Shown here piece after piece: positions 40,343 to 50,802 of a stretch of DNA of 64,000 nt (position 1 is the first letter of the stretch; each line of letters starts with the position of its first letter). Where the stretch lies: positions 1 through 64,000 of the forward strand of contig JAFGDT010000098.1 of NCBI GenBank assembly GCA_016931965.1, read 5' to 3'. The DNA comes from a bacterium. GTDB taxonomy: Bacteria; Zhuqueibacterota; QNDG01; DSAB01. The position numbers were made by a program, and so were the translations under genes. A model generated the notes under the pieces. The model was not told the origin of the DNA and ran no database searches. It worked only from the letters and a program-made list of their open reading frames with translations.

Positions 40343-42232
40343 TTAATATGTATCTATGCGTTCTTTTAGTGCTGATAATCGTTTTCCCCAACCATATTCA
40401 TCTTTGATCATCTCAAAATCACAAGTGTCGACCTGTGAATCATGTTGTAATGCTTCACAAATCATTTTTGGAAAATGTTGAATATTACAGACAGTAAGAC
40501 GACTGTAATGTTTAGATATTCCTCGGGCGCCGGCCTCTGTGGAAATAATGCGTTTTCCACAGGCCAATGATTCGATAACCTTAGTCGGCATACCCCACCC
40601 TTTCAATATGGGCGAAATCACCAAATCAGCCTTTCGAATATAAGGGAGTATCGATTCGACAAAACCCGTAAATTCAAAATTCGGATGTGCCAAATGAAGA
40701 GGTGGATTGGCACCAACGAACTGAAATTTGGTGTTTGGCATCCGACGAATAACTTCATCCACTATGTGTTCATGGATTACTTTAACTGCATCTCTATTGG
40801 TTATGATATTATAATTCCCAAAAAAGAGTACAATTTTCGGATCGTTTTGATAAGGTTCATAAAACGGGTGATAAACCGTCTCATCAAATCCCTGCGGAAC
40901 CAGCACAATCTTGTCATGGGGAACCCATTTCGAATAGAATTGTGCATCGTTTTCTGAAATAGCCACCAACATATAAGAATTCTTGCATCCTTTTTTTTCA
41001 ACCCAATGGACATACGGAATGAGAGGCAATCTTCTAAAATCAGACTTCGCTTTTCCCAGATATTGTCGATATTCAATATTATGGGAGCTATAAATAAAGG
41101 GAATCCCAAACTTTTTCGAAAGCGTGTATCCGTATCGAGCACCCAACCCATAATCAGCAAATATGAAATCGTACTTTTTCTCTTTCAATAGATTACTAGC
41201 CGCTCGAAATAAATCCTTGCTGAAAAAGAAATAACCCAATTGGGTAAACGGAATGCGTATTTTGTTATCGATGCCCTGAATGCGATTTGCAAATTTCTTT
41301 TCCAGATTAGAATCACCCGGATGCCCGGATCCGGTCATATATATCAAATCCATATAATAATACCGTGCAAGATAGTTGATAAACTCGGCTCCCCTCACAC
41401 CGGCTCCCGTAAAGGGTACATGGGGATCATACACAGAAATATAAAGAAGGCGCTTCTTTTCAGGATTTTCCTTTGGTGATAGAGATTCGATCATTCCCGT
41501 TCTTCGCTTTTTGATCACTTTAATCGGCACACCCGCCGCAATGGCATAATCGGGAATATTTTTATTCACGACCGAACCGGCACCGATTACAACGCTCTTC
41601 CCAATTGCGACACCATCAAAGACTGAAACATGGGCCCCCAACCATCCGCCGGATCCGACCTGTATCCCCTTTGAAGATCGCTTCTGATAAAGAACCGGTA
41701 CTTCGGGATCATCAAAATGATGGGTCCCCCCGACAAGGTAACAATAGGCCGCCAAGAGCACATCCGCTTCTATTTTCACCTCGCTGGCAGAAAAAATGAG
41801 ACAATTCGAACTGATGTTCACATTATCCTTGAGTATGATATCACCATTTTTGCAGTTTAAAATGGATCCTCTGCCGAGAAACACGCCATTCCCGATAAAA
41901 ATACCCCGATTGTCCGATCCTTTGGCATCAAGCACACACTGGTCATCAATCACAACATTATCACCGATAACTATTTTTTGGGGATGTCGTAACACGACGC
42001 CCAACCCAAAACTGACATTCCGGCCAACCTTGCCCAACAGCACCGGATAAAGCTTGCTCCTGAGAAAAAGGCCGAGTGCCCCCGGCACCCAGCTCGCACA
42101 CAGCATGATTAATTCATATTTAAAAAGTTTGAAAAATCCTTTTTCACCCAGAATAAGCTCCTGGTATTTTTTTAGCTTACCCCCCTTTTTTAAAAATTCT
42201 TTCTGAATTTCGATTGTATCGTTTTTAATCAT
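40343..42232 (-). CDS. Fusion: N-terminal left-handed beta-helix acyltransferase (WcaF/WbbJ-like) + C-terminal glycosyltransferase family 4
   Basis: Hexapeptide repeats IGDNVVIDDQCVLDAKG...IGNGVFLGRGSIL...AHVSVFDGVAIGKSVVIGAGSVVNKNIPDYAIAAGVPIKVIKKR, then GT4 GAGVRGAEFINYLARYY ... VISPILKGWGMPTKVIESLACGKRIISTEAGARGI in one frame. Confidence 0.85.
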   Translation of the reverse strand: MIKNDTIEIQKEFLKKGGKLKKYQELILGEKGFFKLFKYELIMLCASWVPGALGLFLRSKLYPVLLGKVGRNVSFGLGVVLRHPQKIVIGDNVVIDDQCVLDAKGSDNRGIFIGNGVFLGRGSILNCKNGDIILKDNVNISSNCLIFSASEVKIEADVLLAAYCYLVGGTHHFDDPEVPVLYQKRSSKGIQVGSGGWLGAHVSVFDGVAIGKSVVIGAGSVVNKNIPDYAIAAGVPIKVIKKRRTGMIESLSPKENPEKKRLLYISVYDPHVPFTGAGVRGAEFINYLARYYYMDLIYMTGSGHPGDSNLEKKFANRIQGIDNKIRIPFTQLGYFFFSKDLFRAASNLLKEKKYDFIFADYGLGARYGYTLSKKFGIPFIYSSHNIEYRQYLGKAKSDFRRLPLIPYVHWVEKKGCKNSYMLVAISENDAQFYSKWVPHDKIVLVPQGFDETVYHPFYEPYQNDPKIVLFFGNYNIITNRDAVKVIHEHIVDEVIRRMPNTKFQFVGANPPLHLAHPNFEFTGFVESILPYIRKADLVISPILKGWGMPTKVIESLACGKRIISTEAGARGISKHYSRLTVCNIQHFPKMICEALQHDSQVDTCDFEMIKDEYGWGKRLSALKERIDTY

Positions 42233-42238
42233 TTTTCC

Positions 42239-43225
42239 TTAGCCTAAAAGTCCCTGTTCTCGATACCATTCCGCAGTCCGCTTGATGCCGGTATATAAAT
42301 CGATTTTGGGTTGATATCCCAATATTTGCTTCGCTTTATCAATACTGAAAGCGCGATCTTTCATGAAGAAATCAACCCGCCGCCGATAGAGAGGCGGATT
42401 GATCCTGATAGGTCTGCACAAAAATTCACAGAGAGCACCAGCCAGCCATACAGGCCAGATAGGAATATGCTGTCTCGAAAGGGGCTTGCCCAGCACATCG
42501 GCGATTATCTGGACAAGTTCCTGCAATGTGGTGTACTGTTCCCCCGCCAATGTAAATATTTCTCCTTCAATCCCCGGTGTAAGCCCGACCAATAAAATAC
42601 CATCGATCAAATCATCGATATAGGTGAGATGGTATAACACTTCGCCCGACCCGAACATGCGAAATTGCCCCTGATTGATATAGCGGAAAAGCTTCAGAAA
42701 TCGCATATCACCAGGACCATAAATACCCACCGGCCGAAAAACAATACCAGGCAATCCTTCATTCTTGAAAAAATGTAACGCAAGAAGCTCACCCTCCATC
42801 TTGGATCGCTGGTAATGATCGCCAGGACGATAGGGTGCACCTTCATCGGCGGGAGGATTTCTGATTTCCCCCTGAACACCAACAGTGCTGCAGTGAACAA
42901 ATCGCTTGACATTTGCATCACGCGAAACTTCCAATAAATTTTTCGTCCCTTCTACATTCACATCCCAGAATGTTTTTTTCGGAATGTTCTCCTCTCGATA
43001 AACAGCAGCGATATGATAGACCAGATCAACATCCTGGACAGCGGGAATCAGAGACTGTTTATCTCTCAAATCGCCTGTAATCACCTGGATTCCTGATTTT
43101 TCTAAATCTGCTGTATCGAATCCCTGAAGTGTCAAACCCCGGACAGCATGTCCTTCTCGTATAAGGCGTCGGCAGAGATGACCACCCGTATAACCGGTAA
43201 CCCCTGTTACCAATACAGTGTCCAT
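42239..43225 (-). CDS. NAD-dependent epimerase/dehydratase (DFR-like extended SDR)
   Basis: VLVTGVTGYTGGHLCRRLIREGHAVRGLTL; YQRSKMEGELLAL; PVGIYGPGD. Confidence 0.88.
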   Translation of the reverse strand: MDTVLVTGVTGYTGGHLCRRLIREGHAVRGLTLQGFDTADLEKSGIQVITGDLRDKQSLIPAVQDVDLVYHIAAVYREENIPKKTFWDVNVEGTKNLLEVSRDANVKRFVHCSTVGVQGEIRNPPADEGAPYRPGDHYQRSKMEGELLALHFFKNEGLPGIVFRPVGIYGPGDMRFLKLFRYINQGQFRMFGSGEVLYHLTYIDDLIDGILLVGLTPGIEGEIFTLAGEQYTTLQELVQIIADVLGKPLSRQHIPIWPVWLAGALCEFLCRPIRINPPLYRRRVDFFMKDRAFSIDKAKQILGYQPKIDLYTGIKRTAEWYREQGLLG

Positions 43226-43228
43226 CAG

Positions 43229-44926
43229 CTATTCCTTTGAAGCACCGTGTGGTACATAAATGGCATTTACTTCTTCAATCTCCCGTTTTATCCTCTCTTG
43301 ATTCCATCCATATTCTTGAGCCATGATTTCAGCACAGGCCTGAATGGATTCTTTTCCCGGACGTTGCCCCGAACCCAGATCCGTTCGACGCAGGACGACG
43401 TCCGCCAGTTTTTGAGCCATTTCTTCTCGAACACCATGAATAACCTCAGCTATGAGCAATTCCTTCGAACCGGGGATCAGGCTGGATAAATCGGGCTTTT
43501 CACGACCGTACTGGAGTATGCGTGGATATTCTGATCCGTAGTTGTAAACGAGATGATCAATCACTTCAGCACTCAAACGATCCGAATGCTGGCGATGCGC
43601 CTCCTTTTTAAAGTCATTGAAAAGTTCGATATCACTCCCGATAAGATGCGTTTCATGGGATCGAGATCGTCTTCCCTTTTTGCCTAATTTCTGCAAAACC
43701 AGACCGATTGCCTTTTCAGAAACATCTCTGGCCGTTGTAAATTTCACACCGATCAGACTGATCAAACCCTCTATACCGTCCTCTCTGTGGTGATCGATGA
43801 TCCGATAATGTTTTGTAAGTTTGACTTCACCTGTTTTTGGATCCACACCATCCATGGGAAGAAACCCCTTGTGGTAATATTCAATCTCTTCCCGACGAAT
43901 CGAAGCATTTGGGAACGCTTTTTTAATCTCGTCCAAAAATATCTGAATTTCACTCTCTTGTATACTGCTTTCATCAGGACTCCCATCGTAAGGAAGATGT
44001 TTTGTCCCGATTAACGTAAATTGGCGCCACGGGGAAAAGAACAAAATACGGGTTCCATTGTACATTGTCTGATTCGCACGTTGAAATTGAAATCGGTTGG
44101 GCAAGCCCACGGCACAACCTGAAAACAACCGACGACGTACAATCAGATTCATGGCTGTGGAAAGTTGAAAACGCTTTCCCCTTGAATCAGGAGTAATCGG
44201 ATACAACATTTGATCAACCCATCCCCCACAACAATTGAGTACCATTTTTGATTTTATTTCGAACTTCTGACCGGTTAAGACATCACAAACCCGAATCCCA
44301 ACTACTTTTTGATTTTTCATCAGAAATCCGGCTGCTTTCACATAATTGGCTACACTGGCTCCTTCCCTGGCAGCAGAGAGTATAAAAGAAATCAACAATC
44401 GGTCTGAATTGTACATCTGGGCATCATACCACAAGGCGCCGCCATTAAAGCGATGGCTATCAATTTGGGGGATCCATTCTCGACATTGATTGAAGGAAAG
44501 GACTTTACCTTCTGGAATCCGCTTCTCTGGATCGGCCAGATGGTTGCGATCAAAACCAATAAGATCATTCATCCACATCGCCATTCGCATGATTCCCTTC
44601 CCCTTCATTATATGGCCGTAGGTCGGCATGAGACAGGGAAGCGGATGCACAAGATGCGGCGCTATGGTCATCAATATCCGACGCTCCCTGATGGATTCAC
44701 GCATACGTTTAATATCCAGTTGTTGCAGATATCGTAGACCACCGTGAATCGTTTTGAGACTGTTCGCCGATGTCCCTCCCCCAAAATCACCCTTGTCGAT
44801 CAAGGCCACAGAAAGCCCGCGAAGAACCGCATCCCATGCGGCAGTGGCACCATAGATACCACCACCCACAATGACGAGATCATAAATCCGATCGGATAAT
44901 TTCTCAAGTTCTCTTTTCACGAACAC
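43229..44926 (-). CDS. glpD: FAD-dependent glycerol-3-phosphate dehydrogenase-like protein
   Basis: YDLVIVGGGIYGATAAWDAVLRGLSVALIDKGDFGGGTSANSLKTIHGGLRYLQQLD; C-terminal DAO_C-like region ending EYGWNQERIKREIEEV. Confidence 0.88.
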   Translation of the reverse strand: MFVKRELEKLSDRIYDLVIVGGGIYGATAAWDAVLRGLSVALIDKGDFGGGTSANSLKTIHGGLRYLQQLDIKRMRESIRERRILMTIAPHLVHPLPCLMPTYGHIMKGKGIMRMAMWMNDLIGFDRNHLADPEKRIPEGKVLSFNQCREWIPQIDSHRFNGGALWYDAQMYNSDRLLISFILSAAREGASVANYVKAAGFLMKNQKVVGIRVCDVLTGQKFEIKSKMVLNCCGGWVDQMLYPITPDSRGKRFQLSTAMNLIVRRRLFSGCAVGLPNRFQFQRANQTMYNGTRILFFSPWRQFTLIGTKHLPYDGSPDESSIQESEIQIFLDEIKKAFPNASIRREEIEYYHKGFLPMDGVDPKTGEVKLTKHYRIIDHHREDGIEGLISLIGVKFTTARDVSEKAIGLVLQKLGKKGRRSRSHETHLIGSDIELFNDFKKEAHRQHSDRLSAEVIDHLVYNYGSEYPRILQYGREKPDLSSLIPGSKELLIAEVIHGVREEMAQKLADVVLRRTDLGSGQRPGKESIQACAEIMAQEYGWNQERIKREIEEVNAIYVPHGASKE

Positions 44927-44937
44927 CTTTCTTGCAT

Positions 44938-45744
44938 TTAGCGAAAAGCTATAGCCATAATATGCCAGCCTGTTTTTCGAACCAGGGGTTTCGGAATCCT
45001 ATTAAATATCCCGACAAAAATAGAATTAAAAAGAAATCCCTTCAATCCATGATGAAGACGCGATTGAACGGGAAATCGTTCTGGAACAATTTGAACATCA
45101 GAAAAAGCCGACAACATATTTTTAAATTCGCCGATTGAATATTTTTTTAAAACTGGGGCATCTTCGTGTTCCAGTCCCACTTTAAAAAATTTTGACATGA
45201 TATTGAGCCATCCCTTGCGGTTATAAACCATACCAATAAACGTCCCGCCGGGTTTCAGTACGCGATATGCCTCTTCGATCATCCGTGAAGTATCTGCTGT
45301 GTATTGCAAAACACCGTGAGCATAAACCACATCAAAAGAATGGTCTGCAAATTCCAAGTTCTCACCATTCATGACCCGAAGATCTGCTTTTAGGTGATTC
45401 CATTTGAAATTCTTTTTAGCCAGATCGATGGCTGTCTCCGAAAGATCCACACCGGTAACCCAAGCATCTCCCCGAGCAAAACGCACCAAATCGAGTCCAA
45501 CACCACAACCGATTTCCAATACTTTTTTCCCACGATATCCTGAAAAATCGACAACTCTGGGGAGATAACGCAATTTATCAAAACGATATTCATCCAAATC
45601 TTGAAAAAATCCTTCTGTGCCAACGGAATGCTGCGCAATTTCCAAATCGTGTATATGGTCGTTCCAATACTGCTTAATTTTTGTGATCATCTCTTGTTGT
45701 TTCAGGTCGCCAGACTCATCTTTCATTGGTTCAAATCCACTCAT
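44938..45744 (-). CDS. Class I SAM-dependent methyltransferase
   Basis: KKVLEIGCGVGLDLVRFARGDAWVTGVDLSETAIDLAKKNF; FDVVYAHGVLQYTADTSRMIEEAYRVLKPGGTFIGMVY. Confidence 0.9.
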   Translation of the reverse strand: MSGFEPMKDESGDLKQQEMITKIKQYWNDHIHDLEIAQHSVGTEGFFQDLDEYRFDKLRYLPRVVDFSGYRGKKVLEIGCGVGLDLVRFARGDAWVTGVDLSETAIDLAKKNFKWNHLKADLRVMNGENLEFADHSFDVVYAHGVLQYTADTSRMIEEAYRVLKPGGTFIGMVYNRKGWLNIMSKFFKVGLEHEDAPVLKKYSIGEFKNMLSAFSDVQIVPERFPVQSRLHHGLKGFLFNSIFVGIFNRIPKPLVRKTGWHIMAIAFR

Positions 45745-45836
45745 TATGAAAATGACTATAAAATTCTATTGAATAAAACTTTAAATTTAATAATTTATTC
45801 TATTATATACAAGCTTTAATAAGTTTTATCCCTGTT

Positions 45837-47726
45837 TCATCTGTCTTTACCGTAAAGGTCATACCACTGTTCAAACACAATCAATGCCCAGAGTTGATGA
45901 CTGTGATTTTCTTTTCCTTTAAGATGTTCGTCGATAAGATGTGAAACATACTCCGAATTGAAAAATCCCTGCTTTTCAATCCTGTTTGGACTGAGGAGAT
46001 CCAGCATCATCGGTTTTAAATCGTTGCGTATCCAGTTTTTGATGGGGATGCTAAATCCTTGTTTGTCTCGATTCTTCACCTCTCTGGGCAGATGGTCCCA
46101 GAATGTCTTTTTCAATAATATTTTTGAATCACCCCCTTTTAATTTCAAATCGGGCGGTAGAGTAAATGTGAACTCTACCACCCGATGATCCAAATAGGGG
46201 ACTCTGGCCTCCAACGAGTTCGCCATAGACATTCTGTCTACTTTCACCAAAATATCATCAACCAGATAGGTGTTCACATCAATGTATCCGGTTCGTGTGA
46301 CATCATCCTGCCCGTCAACCATTGAACTGTATTGAAAAATAAAATCATATGGATCCGTCTGCCTGATGGTCTCCAGAACATGATCCGAAAAGAGATTCTG
46401 CCTTTCAAGCTCTTGAAGAAACACCATCCAGCGGGCATGATAAAGCGACTTCGGCAAACGGGTTCCCTGAATAAAACGTTTATAACTGTTGATCACTCCC
46501 TTTTTTTTATCTGTTGGAGGCAACCGTTTTGCCAATAATTCAAAGATCCTGCTTTTCACGATTTTGGGCAACCGGTGATAAAATCGACGATCAAAACAAT
46601 GCGCCCGATAGGTGTCATATCCTGCAAACAGCTCATCACCGCCATCACCGGAAAGGACAACGGTGACAAAATCGCGGGCCATCTTTGAAACGAGGTAGGT
46701 GGGAAAGATGGAAAAGTCACCAAAAGGCTCGTCAAATTGTTTGATTAATTTTTCAGTGAGATCGAGTGCTTTGGCCTCAATGGTAAATTCATGATGGTCC
46801 GTATTGTATTTTCGGGCCACGGCGCGTGCATAGGTTAACTCGTTGTATGACGATTCCTTAAAACCGATTGAAAATGTTTTAACAGGCTCTTTGACGAGAC
46901 CTGCCATCAATGAAACAATGATGGATGAATCGATACCACCTGACAGAAAAGCACCCAACGGCACATCCGATACCAGCCGAAGACGCACCGAATCTTCGAG
47001 CAGCTCAAATAACCGGAGACGGGCTTCATGCTCATCCCATGGAATCACCTGGGGAGACAATCTCCAATAAGGCTTTATCTGGACTTGGCCCTCATGCCAG
47101 GAAAGCCAATGTCCCGGTGGTAATTTTCGTATGTGTTTAAAAATAGATCTCGGAGAGGGGATATACTCAAAGGTCAAATAATTATTCAACGCTAGCAAAT
47201 CGATATCTCGATGGATGTTCGGAGCCTGAAGAATGGCTTTAATTTCTGAACCAAATACGAATTTTTCTTCATCCTGATAATAGTAGAGGGGCTTGATACC
47301 GAGACGGTCCCGAGCAAGAAAAAGTTTCTTTTGATGATGATCCCATAAACCAAATCCGAACATACCGTTCAACTTTTCACAAATACGGATCCCCCAACGC
47401 TCATATCCATGAAGGATCGATTCTGTATCACTTTTCGTACGAAACATATGCCCTGATTTCTCAAGCTCGGCTCGCAGTTCCCTATAATTATAGATTTCAC
47501 CATTGAACACAATCCATATCGATTCATCTTCATTACTGAGAGGTTGATGCCCACCTGTCAAATCAATAATGGACAGACGGCGCATGCCAAGACCGACATG
47601 ATTTAAAATCACCTGTCCTTCATCATCCGGTCCCCGATGAACCAGAGTATGGCACATCTTTTTTAGAATAGATGCTTCAGGCTGTCTGATTCCATCTCGA
47701 TAGAGTATACCACAGATACCACACAT
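45837..47726 (-). CDS. asnB: Asparagine synthase (glutamine-hydrolysing)
   Basis: MCGICGILYRDG; HRGPDDEGQV; VFNGEIYNYRELR; SDTESILHGYERWG; LGAFLSGGIDSSIIVSLMA. Confidence 0.95.
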   Translation of the reverse strand: MCGICGILYRDGIRQPEASILKKMCHTLVHRGPDDEGQVILNHVGLGMRRLSIIDLTGGHQPLSNEDESIWIVFNGEIYNYRELRAELEKSGHMFRTKSDTESILHGYERWGIRICEKLNGMFGFGLWDHHQKKLFLARDRLGIKPLYYYQDEEKFVFGSEIKAILQAPNIHRDIDLLALNNYLTFEYIPSPRSIFKHIRKLPPGHWLSWHEGQVQIKPYWRLSPQVIPWDEHEARLRLFELLEDSVRLRLVSDVPLGAFLSGGIDSSIIVSLMAGLVKEPVKTFSIGFKESSYNELTYARAVARKYNTDHHEFTIEAKALDLTEKLIKQFDEPFGDFSIFPTYLVSKMARDFVTVVLSGDGGDELFAGYDTYRAHCFDRRFYHRLPKIVKSRIFELLAKRLPPTDKKKGVINSYKRFIQGTRLPKSLYHARWMVFLQELERQNLFSDHVLETIRQTDPYDFIFQYSSMVDGQDDVTRTGYIDVNTYLVDDILVKVDRMSMANSLEARVPYLDHRVVEFTFTLPPDLKLKGGDSKILLKKTFWDHLPREVKNRDKQGFSIPIKNWIRNDLKPMMLDLLSPNRIEKQGFFNSEYVSHLIDEHLKGKENHSHQLWALIVFEQWYDLYGKDR

Positions 47727-47727
47727 C

Positions 47728-48918
47728 CTATGCCATCCTCACCATCACCCGGTGGAGAGCCATGTTCATTTTTTCAACATAAGCCCGATAACTGTAATTC
47801 TCTTTGACCCATTGCGCACTTCTCTTTCCGAGACGTTTAGCCTGTTTTTTGTCTGTTGCCGCTGAAATAATGCCTGCAGCAAGCTGCTCGGGTGTCGGGT
47901 CGACAAGTACAGCCACTTGATCATTCAAAACCTGAGTGTGTGTCCGCAGACGGGTAGCCACAATTGGAACTCCAGAGCGTAAATAAGAATAAATTTTAAG
48001 TGGGGTGTTCGTACCTGCGATTCTGGGAGAGACCAACACATCTGCACAACGAATATAACTGTTGACTTCTTCGGGTGGAACCTGTCCCGTAAAGAAAATG
48101 GCATCTTCTATTTGGGATTTTATTTTCACGATATTTTGATAATGGGCAATCTGCTCTGGATGTCCGCCTACAAAAAGAAAGACTGCCGATTTTACCTTTT
48201 GAATCACACTCTCAACACTTTCAATCATCAGATCAAGACCCTGATAGGGTTCGAATGTACCGGTGTAAAGGATAACCTTTTTCCCCTGTAAATTGAGATC
48301 TTGAGATATTTGAGTTGATATATCCTTTTCACCAAAAATCATTCCATAATCGATGATATTCTCAATCAAGATTAAGTATTTGTATGAAAAGCGCTTTTTG
48401 ACGTATCGATAAAGATCAGGACATATCGTCAGAACGCAATCTGCATATTTCAAAACGTTTTTCTCAAGCATCTCAAATACGCGAATCACAATCTTCGATC
48501 GGGTAAATTGAAAATTGGATAACTGCTGCGGAAGACTGGAATGCATATCATAAAGATGCGGTTTTTTAAAAATCCGTGAGATGACCATACCCCAAAAGCC
48601 AGCCTCTTCGTGTGTATGAATGAGATCATAATGGTTTCTTGAGAGACAAACGACCGTTTTAATAATCAAACAAAAATCCAGTGGAATTTTTTTCAGTGAT
48701 GGACCAATTTTTATCTTACCAATGCCTGGGATTCTGTGTATTCTGTATATTCGCAAACCCGGAAGCTTAACATCTCTACCAATCGGATAGGTGAGTAAAT
48801 CGACACGGTGTCCCATATCTGAAAAAGCCTTTAAGCGACCTACTACGCTTAAAGGCGTGCCACGAGGTTCGAAAATTGGCTCCGGAGCAATCATCAATAT
48901 CTTCATTGAATCATCCAC
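47728..48918 (-). CDS. Glycosyltransferase family 4
   Basis: APEPIFEPRGTPLSVVGRLKAFSDMGHRVDLLTYP; ILYTGTFEPYQGLDLMI; SPRIAGTNTPLKIYSYLRSGVPIVATRLRTHTQVL. Confidence 0.92.
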   Translation of the reverse strand: MDDSMKILMIAPEPIFEPRGTPLSVVGRLKAFSDMGHRVDLLTYPIGRDVKLPGLRIYRIHRIPGIGKIKIGPSLKKIPLDFCLIIKTVVCLSRNHYDLIHTHEEAGFWGMVISRIFKKPHLYDMHSSLPQQLSNFQFTRSKIVIRVFEMLEKNVLKYADCVLTICPDLYRYVKKRFSYKYLILIENIIDYGMIFGEKDISTQISQDLNLQGKKVILYTGTFEPYQGLDLMIESVESVIQKVKSAVFLFVGGHPEQIAHYQNIVKIKSQIEDAIFFTGQVPPEEVNSYIRCADVLVSPRIAGTNTPLKIYSYLRSGVPIVATRLRTHTQVLNDQVAVLVDPTPEQLAAGIISAATDKKQAKRLGKRSAQWVKENYSYRAYVEKMNMALHRVMVRMA

Positions 48919-48960
48919 AACACCAAAAAACGGTTTATGTAACCGGAATCATTTTTCTTG

Positions 48961-49134
48961 TTACAGTTCATCCCTTTTTCTCCCCAATAGTACTGGTTCA
49001 TTCTGCAACGCATGTGAGTCAAGATCTCCAGATAAACTTACCACAGAAATACGATCATCTCCTAACAAACTGGATAACAAATGGATGCGTTGAATCGTCT
49101 TTCCAACTTGACTATAAACAAAGAATCCACTCAT
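48961..49134 (-). CDS. Small ORF (57 aa) resembling a truncated AsnB N-terminus; may be a gene remnant
   Basis: Hand translation: MSGFFVYSQVGKTIQRIHLLSSLLGDDRISVVSLSGDLDSHALQNEPVLLGRKRDEL*; below the cutoff of the supplied ORF track; weak ribosome-binding site. Confidence 0.35.
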   Translation of the reverse strand: MSGFFVYSQVGKTIQRIHLLSSLLGDDRISVVSLSGDLDSHALQNEPVLLGRKRDEL

Positions 49135-49342
49135 TATTGTTATCTTTTTGATTCTTATAGTATTTCATTTCACCTTTGAATCTGAATTGTCTATCCATTT
49201 TTACATCTCTTTAATCACTTCTCCATTTACGAAATATCTGAATGAAGATCCATCAATAAATAAAATTCACTCGAAAAACAGTGTTGCACAAAGTATACCC
49301 CCCTGCCCAAATGGAAAATGAATGTAACAACTGAATGGAGTT

Positions 49343-50800
49343 TTAGGCAGCACCATAACCCGTTAAAACAACAAAAACGGTACGGACAAGTATTTTAAAA
49401 TCCAACCACAGAGAAAAATGATCAATATACCAGAGATCCATCTCCATCCATTGCTCAAAATCAATTTTATTCCTTCCGCTGACTTGCCAGATACAGGTTA
49501 ATCCCGGTTTCATGCTGAGACGTCTCCGCTGCCAAGTTTCATACATTTCAACTTCATCGGAAAGAGGCGGACGTGGACCCACCAAACTCATATCACCCTT
49601 GAGAACATTGAAAATTTGAGGATATTCATCAATGCTGAACCTTCGCATAAATCTACCAAATCGAGTCACTCGAGGATCCCTTTTCATTTTAAAGACAGGT
49701 CCATTCATTTCATTTTGTCTTTTTAATTCTTTTTTTCTGACTTCCGATCCAACATACATAGATCGAAATTTATATAATGTAAATTTTCTTCCGTTGAGTC
49801 CACAACGTGTTTGACGGAAAAAGATGGGTCCCCTGGAAGTTATTTTGACGCCTATAGAAGCAATTAAAAAAACAGGAAACAACAGAATCAGGAATAGTGT
49901 AGCAATAAAAATATCAAAAATCCTTTTAAAAAACAATTGCCATTCTTTGGCCATAGAAGTCTGAAACATGATGAGAGGAATTCCCGCAAATTCAGACTGA
50001 CGAATTCGAGCCAATTTCGGTTTAAATAAATCAACTGAAATGGCTGTATCGATCCCCTCTCTCTCACAGTGATTGATCGCTTCTTCGATTCGATTCAGCC
50101 ACATTCTTGGAACCACGAAAATCACCCGATCAATTACAAATTCACGGAGGATCCGAGGAATATCTCTAATACGACCAATCACTTCATAATCCATAATACT
50201 TTTACCCAATAATTTTGGATCATCATCGATCAAACCAATAATTTTCAATCCCCAGTTCGAATGCGCTTTAACAAGATTAATAAATTCTTGGGCCCGCTTT
50301 CCTGTTCCAACGATAAGCATATTAACAAGACTGTATCCCTGCCGAAATGTATAATCCAAAAACCACCGCCATAAAGCTTTCTCAATACCCAGGCATATCA
50401 CTCCTGTTATTGCAAAAACGGCGACGTAAAGTCTACTCGTCAAGGTCATTTTGAGAAGAAAAACGACATATCCCAAAACAATAACCGACACGATACATGT
50501 CCGAAATACTTTCCAAAGAATTTCAAGAAAAATTTTAGTTCGAAATCCTACATAAACACCATCAATTGACATTAAACTGATCCACACAGGAATCGTAATC
50601 AGAACGAGCCAAATATGATTCTCTAAAAAATATAGAGCCCCATCCAATGATATTTGTGTGGCATATGCCATGCCTCCCGTTGTCAAGAATGGTCTTATCA
50701 AAAGGGTAATAAAATAGGCGATGATAAAAGATATCATAATCATAATAACATCTGTTATTTTCATCAAACGAATAAAAAATATTTCTTTCTCTCGAACCAT
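49343..50800 (-). CDS. Exopolysaccharide polyprenyl glycosylphosphotransferase (WbaP/CpsE-like initiating transferase)
   Basis: N-terminal TM bundle, CoA-binding-like domain, then KRIFDIFIATLFLILLFPVFLIASIGVKITSRGPIFFRQTRCGLNGRKFTLYKFRSM and LKGDMSLVGPRPPL. Confidence 0.93.
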   Translation of the reverse strand: MVREKEIFFIRLMKITDVIMIMISFIIAYFITLLIRPFLTTGGMAYATQISLDGALYFLENHIWLVLITIPVWISLMSIDGVYVGFRTKIFLEILWKVFRTCIVSVIVLGYVVFLLKMTLTSRLYVAVFAITGVICLGIEKALWRWFLDYTFRQGYSLVNMLIVGTGKRAQEFINLVKAHSNWGLKIIGLIDDDPKLLGKSIMDYEVIGRIRDIPRILREFVIDRVIFVVPRMWLNRIEEAINHCEREGIDTAISVDLFKPKLARIRQSEFAGIPLIMFQTSMAKEWQLFFKRIFDIFIATLFLILLFPVFLIASIGVKITSRGPIFFRQTRCGLNGRKFTLYKFRSMYVGSEVRKKELKRQNEMNGPVFKMKRDPRVTRFGRFMRRFSIDEYPQIFNVLKGDMSLVGPRPPLSDEVEMYETWQRRRLSMKPGLTCIWQVSGRNKIDFEQWMEMDLWYIDHFSLWLDFKILVRTVFVVLTGYGAA

Positions 50801-50802
50801 AC

